Source of the DNA: AC-32 sp963755635 | Lineage (GTDB): Bacteria; Actinomycetota; Thermoleophilia; Gaiellales; Gaiellaceae | Direction: 5' to 3' | Length of the DNA: 64,000 bases | NCBI GenBank assembly: GCA_963755635.1 | Contig: CAVWKS010000010.1 | Location: forward strand, 399,055 to 463,054 | Part shown: piece by piece, positions 17,006 through 23,242 of the stretch | How positions within the stretch are numbered: the stretch's first letter is position 1 | Layout of the letters: each line of letters begins with the position of its first letter | Notes under the pieces: generated by a model | What the model was told of the DNA's origin: nothing | What the model saw: the letters and a program-made list of their open reading frames with translations, nothing else | Databases searched by the model: none | Made by a program: the position numbers and the translations under genes

Positions 17006-17008
17006 CAT
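17003..17008 (+). promoter_or_regulatory. Candidate -10 box TAGCAT for the structured RNA
   Basis: TAGCAT overlaps the stop codon of the methyltransferase gene and would start transcription near 17014, just before the extended Shine-Dalgarno sequence. No convincing -35 is seen. Confidence 0.3.
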
Positions 17009-17020
17009 GCGCGATACCGC

Positions 17021-17204
17021 GGAAAGGAGGTGGTCCGATAGTGAAATCTTCAAGTACGGGCAGTGGAGGTACCAGCGGGTAGAGGTGCGTCCCCGAGACC
17101 TACGGGGAAACGCCTAGCCAGCGTAGGGGGCTCGCGACCTCGCGCCGCCGGCAGCTGCAGACGCCGGCAGGAAGCGCCTCTACCAATCAGACGCTGGTAA
17201 CCGG
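17021..17204 (+). ncRNA. Structured RNA of unknown class with extended Shine-Dalgarno
   Basis: An intergenic element with strong base pairing and no recognised class. GGAAAGGAGGTGGTCC (17021-17036) can pair along all 16 bases with the conserved 3' end of 16S rRNA, allowing two G-U pairs. A closing helix pairs TACCAGCG (17070-17077) with CGCTGGTA (17192-17199), and next to it 17078-17088 pairs with 17174-17184 (11 bp, one G-U). Inside lie three hairpins: CCCCG/CGGGG (17091-17107), CGCG/CGCG (17133-17144) and GCCGGC/GCCGGC (17147-17168). An intrinsic terminator follows and the next gene is convergent, so this is a self-contained transcription unit or a 3' element of the suf/methyltransferase mRNA. 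Confidence 0.6.
17041..17082 (+). CDS. Possible 13-codon leader peptide in the structured RNA
   Basis: GTG lies ten bases after the GGAGG of the extended Shine-Dalgarno and opens a frame encoding VKSSSTGSGGTSG, a Ser/Thr/Gly-only tail after one Lys. Its TAG stop falls within the second closing helix, so a ribosome reaching the stop would open the structure. An overlapping ATG frame at 17007-17117 (36 codons, basic and aromatic) lacks a Shine-Dalgarno and is the alternative. Translation of either is unproven. Confidence 0.35.
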   Translation: MKSSSTGSGGTSG

Positions 17205-17207
17205 AAT

Positions 17208-17238
17208 GGGGGCCGTCTTCGGGCGGCCCTCTTCTTTT
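17208..17238 (+). terminator. Rho-independent terminator after the structured RNA
   Basis: A GGGCCG (17210-17215)/CGGCCC (17224-17229) stem with an eight-base loop is followed by TTCTTTT. It works only on the plus strand and protects the convergent gene ending at 17242. Confidence 0.85.
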
Positions 17239-17241
17239 GGC

Positions 17242-18138
17242 CTACGCCGCGCGGCGAAGCTGTTCGTCGAGCGGCACGAGCGGCATTGCGAAGGTCTGGA
17301 CGGCGTCGTCGTTCGAGACCACGTTGTCGCCGAGCTCCAGCATCGTCAGCAGGTCGCGCGTCAACGGGATGTTCCCGGGCAGGCGCTCGGTGACCAGCGC
17401 GTTCGCGCGCATGAAGCCGACCGGCACGTGGATGGTCGGGCGGCGGCGGATCCGCAGGGCTTGCTTGAGCCGCTCCCAGAACTCGTTCCAGGTGACGGCG
17501 TCCGGCCCGCCGAGCTCGAACACGTGGCCCGCAGCCTCCGGCTTGTCGATCGACGCCGCGAAGTAGTCAGCGACGTCGTCGACCCAGACCGGCTGGATCC
17601 GCTGCCGGCCCGACCCGATCACCGGCGTCACCGGTGCGACGCGGGCGAGGCGGCGGAAGGTCGGCAGGATCCCGCCGTCGCGGCCGAAGATGAAGCTCGG
17701 CCGGAAGATCACGTACTCGAGGCCGGAAGCCTGCAACGTCTGCTCTTGCACCCACTTCGCGTGGTAGTAGGGGACGAGGTCCTCGGTCTCCTCGGTCGTG
17801 CCGAGCGCGCTCATCAGGACGAAGCGGCGGACACCGGCATCCTTCGAGGCGGCGACGAGGTCGGCTGTCCCCTGCTCCATCACGCGCCGGAACTCGTCCT
17901 CGCGCCCCTGCCGGATTGCGACGAGGTGGACGACGGCGTCGCAGCCCTCGACCGCGCGCCGGAGTGCGTCCGGAGTGGTCATGTCGCCCTGCACGAGGTC
18001 GCAGCCCCACGCGGCGAGCGTCTGGGCCGAGCGGCTCGTCGGATCACGCACGAGACAGCGGACGGGCTTGTCCTGGCTGCGCAGGGCGTGGACGACCTTC
18101 GGCCCGACGAAGCCCGTCCCACCAGTGCACAGAATCAC
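17242..18138 (-). CDS. NAD(P)-binding epimerase-like protein (NDUFA9-type)
   Basis: A 298-residue atypical SDR of the NmrA/complex-I NDUFA9-like group. The dinucleotide loop TGGTGFVG is at residues 5-12, followed by VRCLVRDP and GDMTTPDALRRAVEGCDAVVHL. The active-site Tyr region reads PYYHAKWVQEQ. Such proteins often bind NAD(P)H without a known reaction. The GTG start is supported by a TAGAAT box six bases upstream, giving a leaderless transcript. Confidence 0.82.
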   Translation of the reverse strand: MILCTGGTGFVGPKVVHALRSQDKPVRCLVRDPTSRSAQTLAAWGCDLVQGDMTTPDALRRAVEGCDAVVHLVAIRQGREDEFRRVMEQGTADLVAASKDAGVRRFVLMSALGTTEETEDLVPYYHAKWVQEQTLQASGLEYVIFRPSFIFGRDGGILPTFRRLARVAPVTPVIGSGRQRIQPVWVDDVADYFAASIDKPEAAGHVFELGGPDAVTWNEFWERLKQALRIRRRPTIHVPVGFMRANALVTERLPGNIPLTRDLLTMLELGDNVVSNDDAVQTFAMPLVPLDEQLRRAA

Positions 18139-18144
18139 GGCTCG

Positions 18145-18150
18145 ATTCTA
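18145..18150 (-). promoter_or_regulatory. Putative -10 box TAGAAT for the 18138 gene
   Basis: TAGAAT on the minus strand ends six bases before the GTG at 18138, consistent with leaderless transcription. Confidence 0.45.
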
Positions 18151-18185
18151 GGCTTCATACCCACCTGGAGCAGGGCGCCGCGCGT

Positions 18186-18191
18186 TAGCGT
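18186..18191 (+). promoter_or_regulatory. Putative -10 box TAGCGT for the cupin at 18198
   Basis: TAGCGT ends six bases before the ATG; there is no Shine-Dalgarno, so the mRNA is probably leaderless. Confidence 0.45.
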
Positions 18192-18197
18192 TGACGC

Positions 18198-18647
18198 ATG
18201 GCCGACGAATACGGCACCAACGTGTACGAGGCGGACCTTCCGGAGGCATGGGAAGGGATTCGCGGCCGGCGGCTCATCCGCGAGGAAGGACGACCACTCT
18301 CGGGGGCGGTGTGGGAGTTGCCGCCCGGGTCGCGTGGCGTCGACTACCACTTCCATCACGGCACGGAGGAGTTCTTGGTCGTGCTGCGCGGAACGGCGAC
18401 GCTGCGAACGCCTGAGGGCGAGCGCGAGCTGCCCGAGGGGTCGGTCGCGCACTTCTCGCCCGGTCCGGACGGGGCGCATACCGTGATGAATCTGAGCGAG
18501 CGCCCGATGCGCTACCTGATGATCGCGGCACACGCGTCTCCGGACATCGTCGAGTACCCGGACAAGGGCGAGTTCGCTGCCGGCGCGAAGTCGCTGTCGC
18601 AGCGCGGCGAGCCGTTCTTCGTTCGCCTTCCGATGCCGGAGGAGTGA
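18198..18647 (+). CDS. Cupin-domain protein
   Basis: A 149-residue single-domain cupin. The metal-binding strand motifs are visible as YHFHHGTEEFLVVLRG near residue 51 and HFSPGPDGAHTVMN near 91. It resembles the cupin at 63363, which also has the FxPxGPDGAHxVxN block. Cupins range from sugar isomerases to sensors; the substrate here is unknown. It is monocistronic with a leaderless-type promoter, 21 bases ahead of the RidA gene. Confidence 0.8.
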   Translation: MADEYGTNVYEADLPEAWEGIRGRRLIREEGRPLSGAVWELPPGSRGVDYHFHHGTEEFLVVLRGTATLRTPEGERELPEGSVAHFSPGPDGAHTVMNLSERPMRYLMIAAHASPDIVEYPDKGEFAAGAKSLSQRGEPFFVRLPMPEE

Positions 18648-18655
18648 CGCGCCGG

Positions 18656-18661
18656 TAGCAT
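18656..18661 (+). promoter_or_regulatory. Putative -10 box TAGCAT for the RidA gene
   Basis: TAGCAT ends seven bases before the GTG at 18669, consistent with a leaderless mRNA independent of the upstream cupin. Confidence 0.45.
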
Positions 18662-18668
18662 CGCCGTC

Positions 18669-19049
18669 GTGGCCAAGGAGGTCATCAGCACCTCCGAGGC
18701 GCCTGGAGGATTCGCAGGCTACAGCCAGGCGATCCGAGCGAACGGGATGGTGTTCGTGTCGGGCCAAGGCCCGTTCGATCCAGTGACGGGAGAGGTTGTC
18801 GGGGAGACGATCGAGGAACAGACGCGGCAGTGCCTGCGGAACGTGGAAGCGATCCTGAAGGCAGCCGGATCCACGATGGACGACGTCGTCCAGGCCACGT
18901 TCATCCTCCTCGACGAATCGGACTTCGCCGGAATGAACGAGGAATGGAATCGCTGGTTCCCGACGAGCCCGCCTGCGCGACAAGGGGCAAAGCTCCCGAT
19001 CAGCCCGAAGGGCATGCGAATCTCGATCGCAGCCATCGCCGTCTCATAG
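18669..19049 (+). CDS. RidA family protein (enamine/imine deaminase-like)
   Basis: A 126-residue YjgF/YER057c/UK114 family protein. It has the usual early SEAPGGFAGYSQAIRANGMVF-like block, GQGPFDPVTGEVVG, and EEQTRQCLRNVEAILKAAGS before DVVQATFIL. RidA proteins hydrolyse reactive enamines and imines made by PLP enzymes. The catalytic Arg normally found in the C-terminal RxxVEI-like strand is not evident (the end reads GMRISIAAIAVS), so this may be a Rid subfamily without classical deaminase activity. Confidence 0.82.
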   Translation: MAKEVISTSEAPGGFAGYSQAIRANGMVFVSGQGPFDPVTGEVVGETIEEQTRQCLRNVEAILKAAGSTMDDVVQATFILLDESDFAGMNEEWNRWFPTSPPARQGAKLPISPKGMRISIAAIAVS

Positions 19050-19297
19050 CGCACGGGCGACCAGTCAGCTCGGCCGAAATCAGTTCTCCACCGTCTTCGG
19101 GTCGAATGCACCCGGAGCGGCGTAATCTCAACGCGGTGTCCGTGCTCGGGAATGACGCGTGCCCAAACAGTACGCCTCACTGAAGGCGTTCTGCGAGCGC
19201 TGAACGCGACGAGGAGCGACCGATACCGAAGGTCCGGTTTCTCGAACGCTTCAAAAGCGTCGGATGCGCGGTCCGAGCGGAGGCAGCGGGTGTCAGC

Positions 19298-19303
19298 TAG
19301 CTT
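19298..19303 (+). promoter_or_regulatory. Putative -10 box TAGCTT for the methyltransferase at 19310
   Basis: TAGCTT ends six bases before the ATG at 19310. The rest of the 260-base gap after the RidA gene holds no supported gene, but 19114-19138 resembles the promoter region at 25248-25276. Confidence 0.4.
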
Positions 19304-19309
19304 CGACCA

Positions 19310-20053
19310 ATGTTGCGTGACGTTCTCCGGCCGGATCAGGACGCGTTCGGACATCTGCTGACCGACCTGGCTGCTGGGCGTCGGGTGAGCGAGGTCGTCG
19401 AACGCGATGACGGATGCATCTTCACGGGCGACCCGTCCTACTACCTCGCACCGTTCCGGCGTTGGTGGCCGCAGGAGCGGCGTGCGATGCGCTTCGTGCG
19501 TGGTCGCGTCCTGGACGTCGGTTGCGGCGCGGGCCGGGTCAGCCTCGAACTGCAGCGACGTGGCTTGGACGTGGTCGGGATCGATGTCTCTCCCCTTGCG
19601 ATTCGGCTCGCTCGAGAACGTGGTGCCGCCGACGTGCGCGTCGGGACACTCGATACTGCCCTCGAGGCAGACGAGCGGTTCGACACGATCCTGCTCCTCG
19701 GGAACAACCTTGGCTTGTTGAGCGGCGAACAGCAGGGCCGACCACTACTCCGGAAGCTCGCACGTCTCTCGACCGCAAAGGGGCGAGTCCTTGCCGGCTC
19801 GTACGACCCGTATGACGGCGCCTCGGCGCTCGCTCAGCGCTACCAGGCACGCAACCGCGACCGCGGCAGGATGGGCGGCGTCGAACGTCTCCGCATCCGT
19901 TATCGCCAGTATGCAACCCCCTGGTATGACGTGCTATTCGCCGCACGCGACGAGGTCAGGCAACTTGCCAAAGGAAGCGGTTGGACCGTCGGGCAGTTCA
20001 TCGACGAGGGCGCCGGCTACGTCGCCGTTCTCAAACTCGCCCCAGGCTCTTGA
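19310..20053 (+). CDS. Class I SAM-dependent methyltransferase
   Basis: A 247-residue methyltransferase with motif I VLDVGCGAGRVSLEL near residue 66, a strand-2 acidic end VVGIDVSPLAIRLAR, and DTILLLGNNLGLL at motif IV. The C-terminal half carries a Trp/Tyr-rich region (QYATPWYDVLF) probably forming the substrate cap. It is single, with its own leaderless promoter, in the accessory region. The substrate is unknown. Confidence 0.8.
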   Translation: MLRDVLRPDQDAFGHLLTDLAAGRRVSEVVERDDGCIFTGDPSYYLAPFRRWWPQERRAMRFVRGRVLDVGCGAGRVSLELQRRGLDVVGIDVSPLAIRLARERGAADVRVGTLDTALEADERFDTILLLGNNLGLLSGEQQGRPLLRKLARLSTAKGRVLAGSYDPYDGASALAQRYQARNRDRGRMGGVERLRIRYRQYATPWYDVLFAARDEVRQLAKGSGWTVGQFIDEGAGYVAVLKLAPGS

Positions 20054-20076
20054 GCCCCTGTCGGACGAGCGCTCGG

Positions 20077-20102
20077 CCGCCTGGGCCAGCGTGCGGGAAT
20101 GT
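20077..20102 (+). repeat. Interspersed intergenic repeat, copy R1
   Basis: Core CTGGGCCAGCGTGCG followed by GGAATGT, 23 bases after the methyltransferase stop. It resembles the copies at 25187, 25787 and 26857; similarity to the 25787 copy continues through CCAGAG and CAGTTC downstream. Confidence 0.6.
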
Positions 20103-20164
20103 CACCAGAGCGTCAGGCGACAGTTCTGCTACCGCTGCGCCACGTCGGTCATCATGAATCGCGC

Positions 20165-21082
20165 ATGAACAAGCCGCGCATCTTCCTCGGGTCGTCAGGC
20201 AAGCAGGCCAAGCTGCTCCAGGCGATTGCGCGCGGGCTCAAGGACATCGCCGACGTCGAGCCCTGGACCACCACGTTCAACCCCGGACGATCCACCCTCG
20301 ACCGGCTCGTCGAGCTCTCTCAGGAGGTCGATTTCGCGGCATTCGTGTTCGCCCAGGACGACTGGACCGCAGCGGATGCATCCGAGTCCGGCCAGGCGTC
20401 GCCGCGCGACAACGTGGTGTTCGAGGCCGGGCTGTTCGGTGGCGCGCTTGGCATCCGGCGCACGTTCATCCTCCACGCCACGGGTTCGAAGCTGCCGACC
20501 GACCTGCTCGGGCTGACCTCCGTCCGCTACGACCCGGCCACGACCGCCTCAGAGGTTCGCGCGATCAACCAGAAGCTCCGCAACGCGATCGAGTCCGAAG
20601 GCCGCCGCGGCCCCGTCGAGGGCCTCTGGTGGCAACTCTCGCTCACCGTGCGGAGCGAGGAAGAACCGTCGGCGGTGAGCCTCCTGCGCATCTCGCGGGA
20701 CCGCGACGGTGACCTCAACGTGACCGGCCGCTCCTGGCAGGAGAACGGCACCCTGTCGGCGCGCTATTGGAGCGAGGCTGCGAAAGAGCGCAAGGAACCG
20801 GCCGGCATCCTCTACTTCTGGAAGGGCGAGCGCCCCCTGGACGCGAATGCCCCGCAGCTCGAGGGCACTGGTGAGATGAGGTTGGAGACCACCGACCGCG
20901 CCACTGGATACTGGACGACACGTTCGGATCACGACACCGGGCCGAATGCCCGAACCGCCGGCGTCTACCAGCGAGCCGACCCCGCAGACCTCCAGGTGCT
21001 CGACGGCGGGAGCGAAGAGGAGCGGGCGGAGCTCATCGCGCGGCGCCTCCGGGAGTGGAGGTCGGCCGCGAACACGTTCTGA
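20165..21082 (+). CDS. TIR-like nucleotide-binding protein with C-terminal beta-rich domain
   Basis: A 305-residue protein. Residues 4-130 match the predicted nucleotide-binding TIR-like family: RIFLGSS at the start, FAAFVFAQDDW, then SPRDNVVFEAGLFGGALG (candidate catalytic Glu87) and a DLLGLTSVRYDP end block. Family members act as NAD-cleaving effectors in anti-phage systems such as CBASS. Residues 180-290 form a separate region rich in strands and Trp (LYFWKGERPLD, GEMRLETT) that could sense a ligand. No cyclase or other defence gene is adjacent. ATG 20165 is preferred; upstream in-frame starts lie in the repeat-derived leader. Confidence 0.72.
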   Translation: MNKPRIFLGSSGKQAKLLQAIARGLKDIADVEPWTTTFNPGRSTLDRLVELSQEVDFAAFVFAQDDWTAADASESGQASPRDNVVFEAGLFGGALGIRRTFILHATGSKLPTDLLGLTSVRYDPATTASEVRAINQKLRNAIESEGRRGPVEGLWWQLSLTVRSEEEPSAVSLLRISRDRDGDLNVTGRSWQENGTLSARYWSEAAKERKEPAGILYFWKGERPLDANAPQLEGTGEMRLETTDRATGYWTTRSDHDTGPNARTAGVYQRADPADLQVLDGGSEEERAELIARRLREWRSAANTF

Positions 21083-21230
21083 GCACTCGCGATGGGCGAC
21101 CAGGGCTGACCCGATCGTGCGGTCGGGCGGACGCTACCTGCGCTCTCCGTCAGAGAGCTCGGAAATCGCCTCTCGACAGGCTCAGGTTCCGCAGCTACGC
21201 CAACCGCGACCCGGCGCTGGCATGGGCCAG

Positions 21231-22679
21231 ACCGTATGGACTGCCCGGCGCCTCGCTCGTAAGTTGGCGCGGGTTGCCGTCGGGGTTGGCCCGGCGGTAG
21301 AGCCGCAATTACGGGAGGCGCCGGTTATGGACGAAGGTAGCTGGGTCGGACTTGATGTGCACGCTCGCTCGGTGGTCGCGGGTGTGATCGATCGGGAGAG
21401 CGGTGAGCTGCGGTCGCTGCGGCTGCCGCCGGGGTGTGAGGCGACGGTTGCCTGGCTGACGACGCTGCCGGCGCCGGTTCGGGTCGTGTACGAGGCGGGG
21501 CCGACTGGGTACGGGCTCGCGCGTGCGTGTGCCGGGGCGGGGATCAGCTGCGTTGTCGCGGCGCCGTCGCGGATCCGGGCGGCAGCCGATCGGGTCAAGA
21601 CCGACCGGCGGGACGCCGAGCGGCTGGCGAGGCTGCTTCGGCTGGGTGAGATCACCGCGGTACGGGTGCCCGAGCCGGACGAGGAGGCCGCGCGTGATCT
21701 GGTCCGCGCCCGCGAGGACGCTCGCGGCGATCTGATGCGGGCCCGCCACCGGCTCTCGAAGCTGCTCCTCCGCCATGGCGCGGTCTACGACGCGACCGCC
21801 TGGACGCGGGCGCACGACGCCTGGCTTCGCCGGCAGCGGTTCCAAAGCGGGCCGCTCGCAATCGTGTTCGACGAGTGCTACGGCCGGGTGCTCGACGCGA
21901 AGACCAGGAGGGATGCGCTCGACGAGGCGATCGCCGAGCTCGCCGCTTCCCAGCCGTACGTCGATGTCGTCGGCAGGCTCGTCTGTCTGCGCGGCGTCTC
22001 CACGCTGACGGCGTTCGCGTTGACCGTCGAGCTCGGCGACTGGAGCAGGTTCCGCCCCGAGTCGCTCGGGCCGTTCCTCGGCCTCACCCCCAGCGAGCAC
22101 TCAAGCGGGGAGCGGCGCCGCCAAGGCGCGATCAGCAAGACCGGCAACACGAACGCGCGCCGGCTCCTGATCGAGGCCGCCTGGCACCAACGCCGCCCGC
22201 CTCGTCTGAGCGTCACGCTGGAACGCAGACGCCACGGCAAGCCGGCCGCCGTGCAAGCCCAGGCCGATCGAAGCGCCCGCCGACTCCACGGACGCTGGCA
22301 TGCGCTCGAGGGCCGAGGCAAGCCCCGCTCGATCGTCGTGGTCGCCGTCGCCCGCGAGCTCGCCGGACACTGCTGGGCGCTCGCGACGATGGAGTAGCCG
22401 CCACAGCAACGGCTCGGCGAGGAGAGCGCACCGGCGCAACGACGCGAGGAGCGACCCGAGAGAACACTGTGAGCAGCCCACAACGGGGCCACGCTCGACG
22501 CCAGAGAACGGCACCGCTCCTCACCATCGCACACCGGTCATGCGGCACCAACCCGCGCATATGAGTCGCGACACAGACGTCGACGACAGCCGATGCGCTC
22601 CCCCCGCCGACCCAAACCCCGCAACAGCGGGGCGACTAAACCCCTGCGCGGTTGACAGCCCGCACTCCATATGAGTGTT
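21231..22679 (+). mobile_element. IS110-family insertion sequence (boundaries inferred)
   Basis: An element of about 1.45 kb with one transposase gene, a ~96-base left non-coding end with inverted segments (a candidate bridge-RNA region as in IS110-type elements) and a ~280-base right non-coding end. The right end includes the hairpin CCCCGC/GCGGGG near 22618-22633 and two CATATGAGT copies near 22558 and 22668. No terminal inverted repeats are seen, as is usual for IS110. Boundaries are inferred because the flanks, TGGGCCAG (21223-21230) and GGAATGACCCCTGA (from 22682), match the two halves of the local intergenic repeat. Confidence 0.6.
21327..22397 (+). CDS. IS110-family transposase
   Basis: A 356-residue DEDD recombinase, apparently intact. 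The catalytic acidic residues are visible as Asp10 (GLDVHARS), Glu56 (VVYEAGPTGY), Asp93 and Asp96 (VKTDRRDAERLA). The C-terminal Tnp_2 region has FLGLTPSEHSSGERRRQG followed by ISKTGNTNARRLLIEAAW with the family Ser. Known members recombine using a bridge RNA transcribed from a non-coding end. ATG 21327 gives the normal family N-terminus. Confidence 0.93.
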   Translation: MDEGSWVGLDVHARSVVAGVIDRESGELRSLRLPPGCEATVAWLTTLPAPVRVVYEAGPTGYGLARACAGAGISCVVAAPSRIRAAADRVKTDRRDAERLARLLRLGEITAVRVPEPDEEAARDLVRAREDARGDLMRARHRLSKLLLRHGAVYDATAWTRAHDAWLRRQRFQSGPLAIVFDECYGRVLDAKTRRDALDEAIAELAASQPYVDVVGRLVCLRGVSTLTAFALTVELGDWSRFRPESLGPFLGLTPSEHSSGERRRQGAISKTGNTNARRLLIEAAWHQRRPPRLSVTLERRRHGKPAAVQAQADRSARRLHGRWHALEGRGKPRSIVVVAVARELAGHCWALATME

Positions 22680-22791
22680 CCGGAATGACCCCTGAGAATG
22701 ACCCTGACAGCGCATCAGTCGGCGTTGGGCGGTTCGTCCAGCTGACGATCCTGAGGGTGCGGCAACTCGAGCTGCGTCATGATGCGCTGCG

Positions 22792-23142
22792 ATGGGTGAG
22801 CCGTTCTTCACGCGACCGGGCAAGGGTGAACGGATCGGGCGGCGCGGATACCGCGTCCTCGCGGAGCTGCCGCAGATCGAGGCGCTCGAGCTCTCGTTCG
22901 GGCCGGACTTCGAGGGCGTCGACCCGCACATGCACGCCGACCACACCGACTCGTTCTACGTGCTCGAGGGCGAGTTCGAGTTCCTCCACGATGGCGAGTG
23001 GCGCCGCGTCGAGCCCGGCACGTTCCTCTCGGTGCCCCCGAACGTCGAGCACGGCTTCCGCCCCTGCGGCGTGGGGCCTGTCCGCGTCCTCAACTTCCAC
23101 ACGCCGAACGCCGGCTTCATCGCGCAACTGCGAGAAGGCTAG
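22792..23142 (+). CDS. Small cupin-domain protein
   Basis: A 116-residue single-domain cupin. Metal-site motifs are DPHMHADHTDSFYVLEGEFEF near residue 44 and PPNVEHGFRPCG near 82, with the usual 15-20 residue inter-motif. The enzyme or sensor role is unknown. It lies directly after the IS110 element. The 394-base gap between the transposase stop and this start holds only the IS right end and ~110 bases of flank with no gene. Confidence 0.78.
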   Translation: MGEPFFTRPGKGERIGRRGYRVLAELPQIEALELSFGPDFEGVDPHMHADHTDSFYVLEGEFEFLHDGEWRRVEPGTFLSVPPNVEHGFRPCGVGPVRVLNFHTPNAGFIAQLREG

Positions 23143-23242
23143 GTCCAGGCGATAGCGCTCTCGCCTGGCCAGCGTCCTCTCACCTGAGAGTTGAGGCACT
23201 GGGCCAGCACCACGACGCGCTCAGACTCGCCGAGACGGCGGC

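Noticed and set aside
17078..17107. Lysine riboswitch (GGTAGAGGTGCG resembles its 5' block)
   Set aside because: The remaining conserved blocks are absent and the element precedes a terminator and a convergent gene, not a lysine gene.
17007..17117. 36-codon protein gene starting ATG at 17007
   Set aside because: It lacks a Shine-Dalgarno, overlaps the extended Shine-Dalgarno and paired segments, and no family is recognised; kept only as an alternative to the 13-codon frame.
20077..20102. ZTP (pfl) riboswitch because of CCGCCTGGGC
   Set aside because: Only the 3' motif is matched; the 5' domain is missing and downstream genes are unrelated to one-carbon or purine metabolism.
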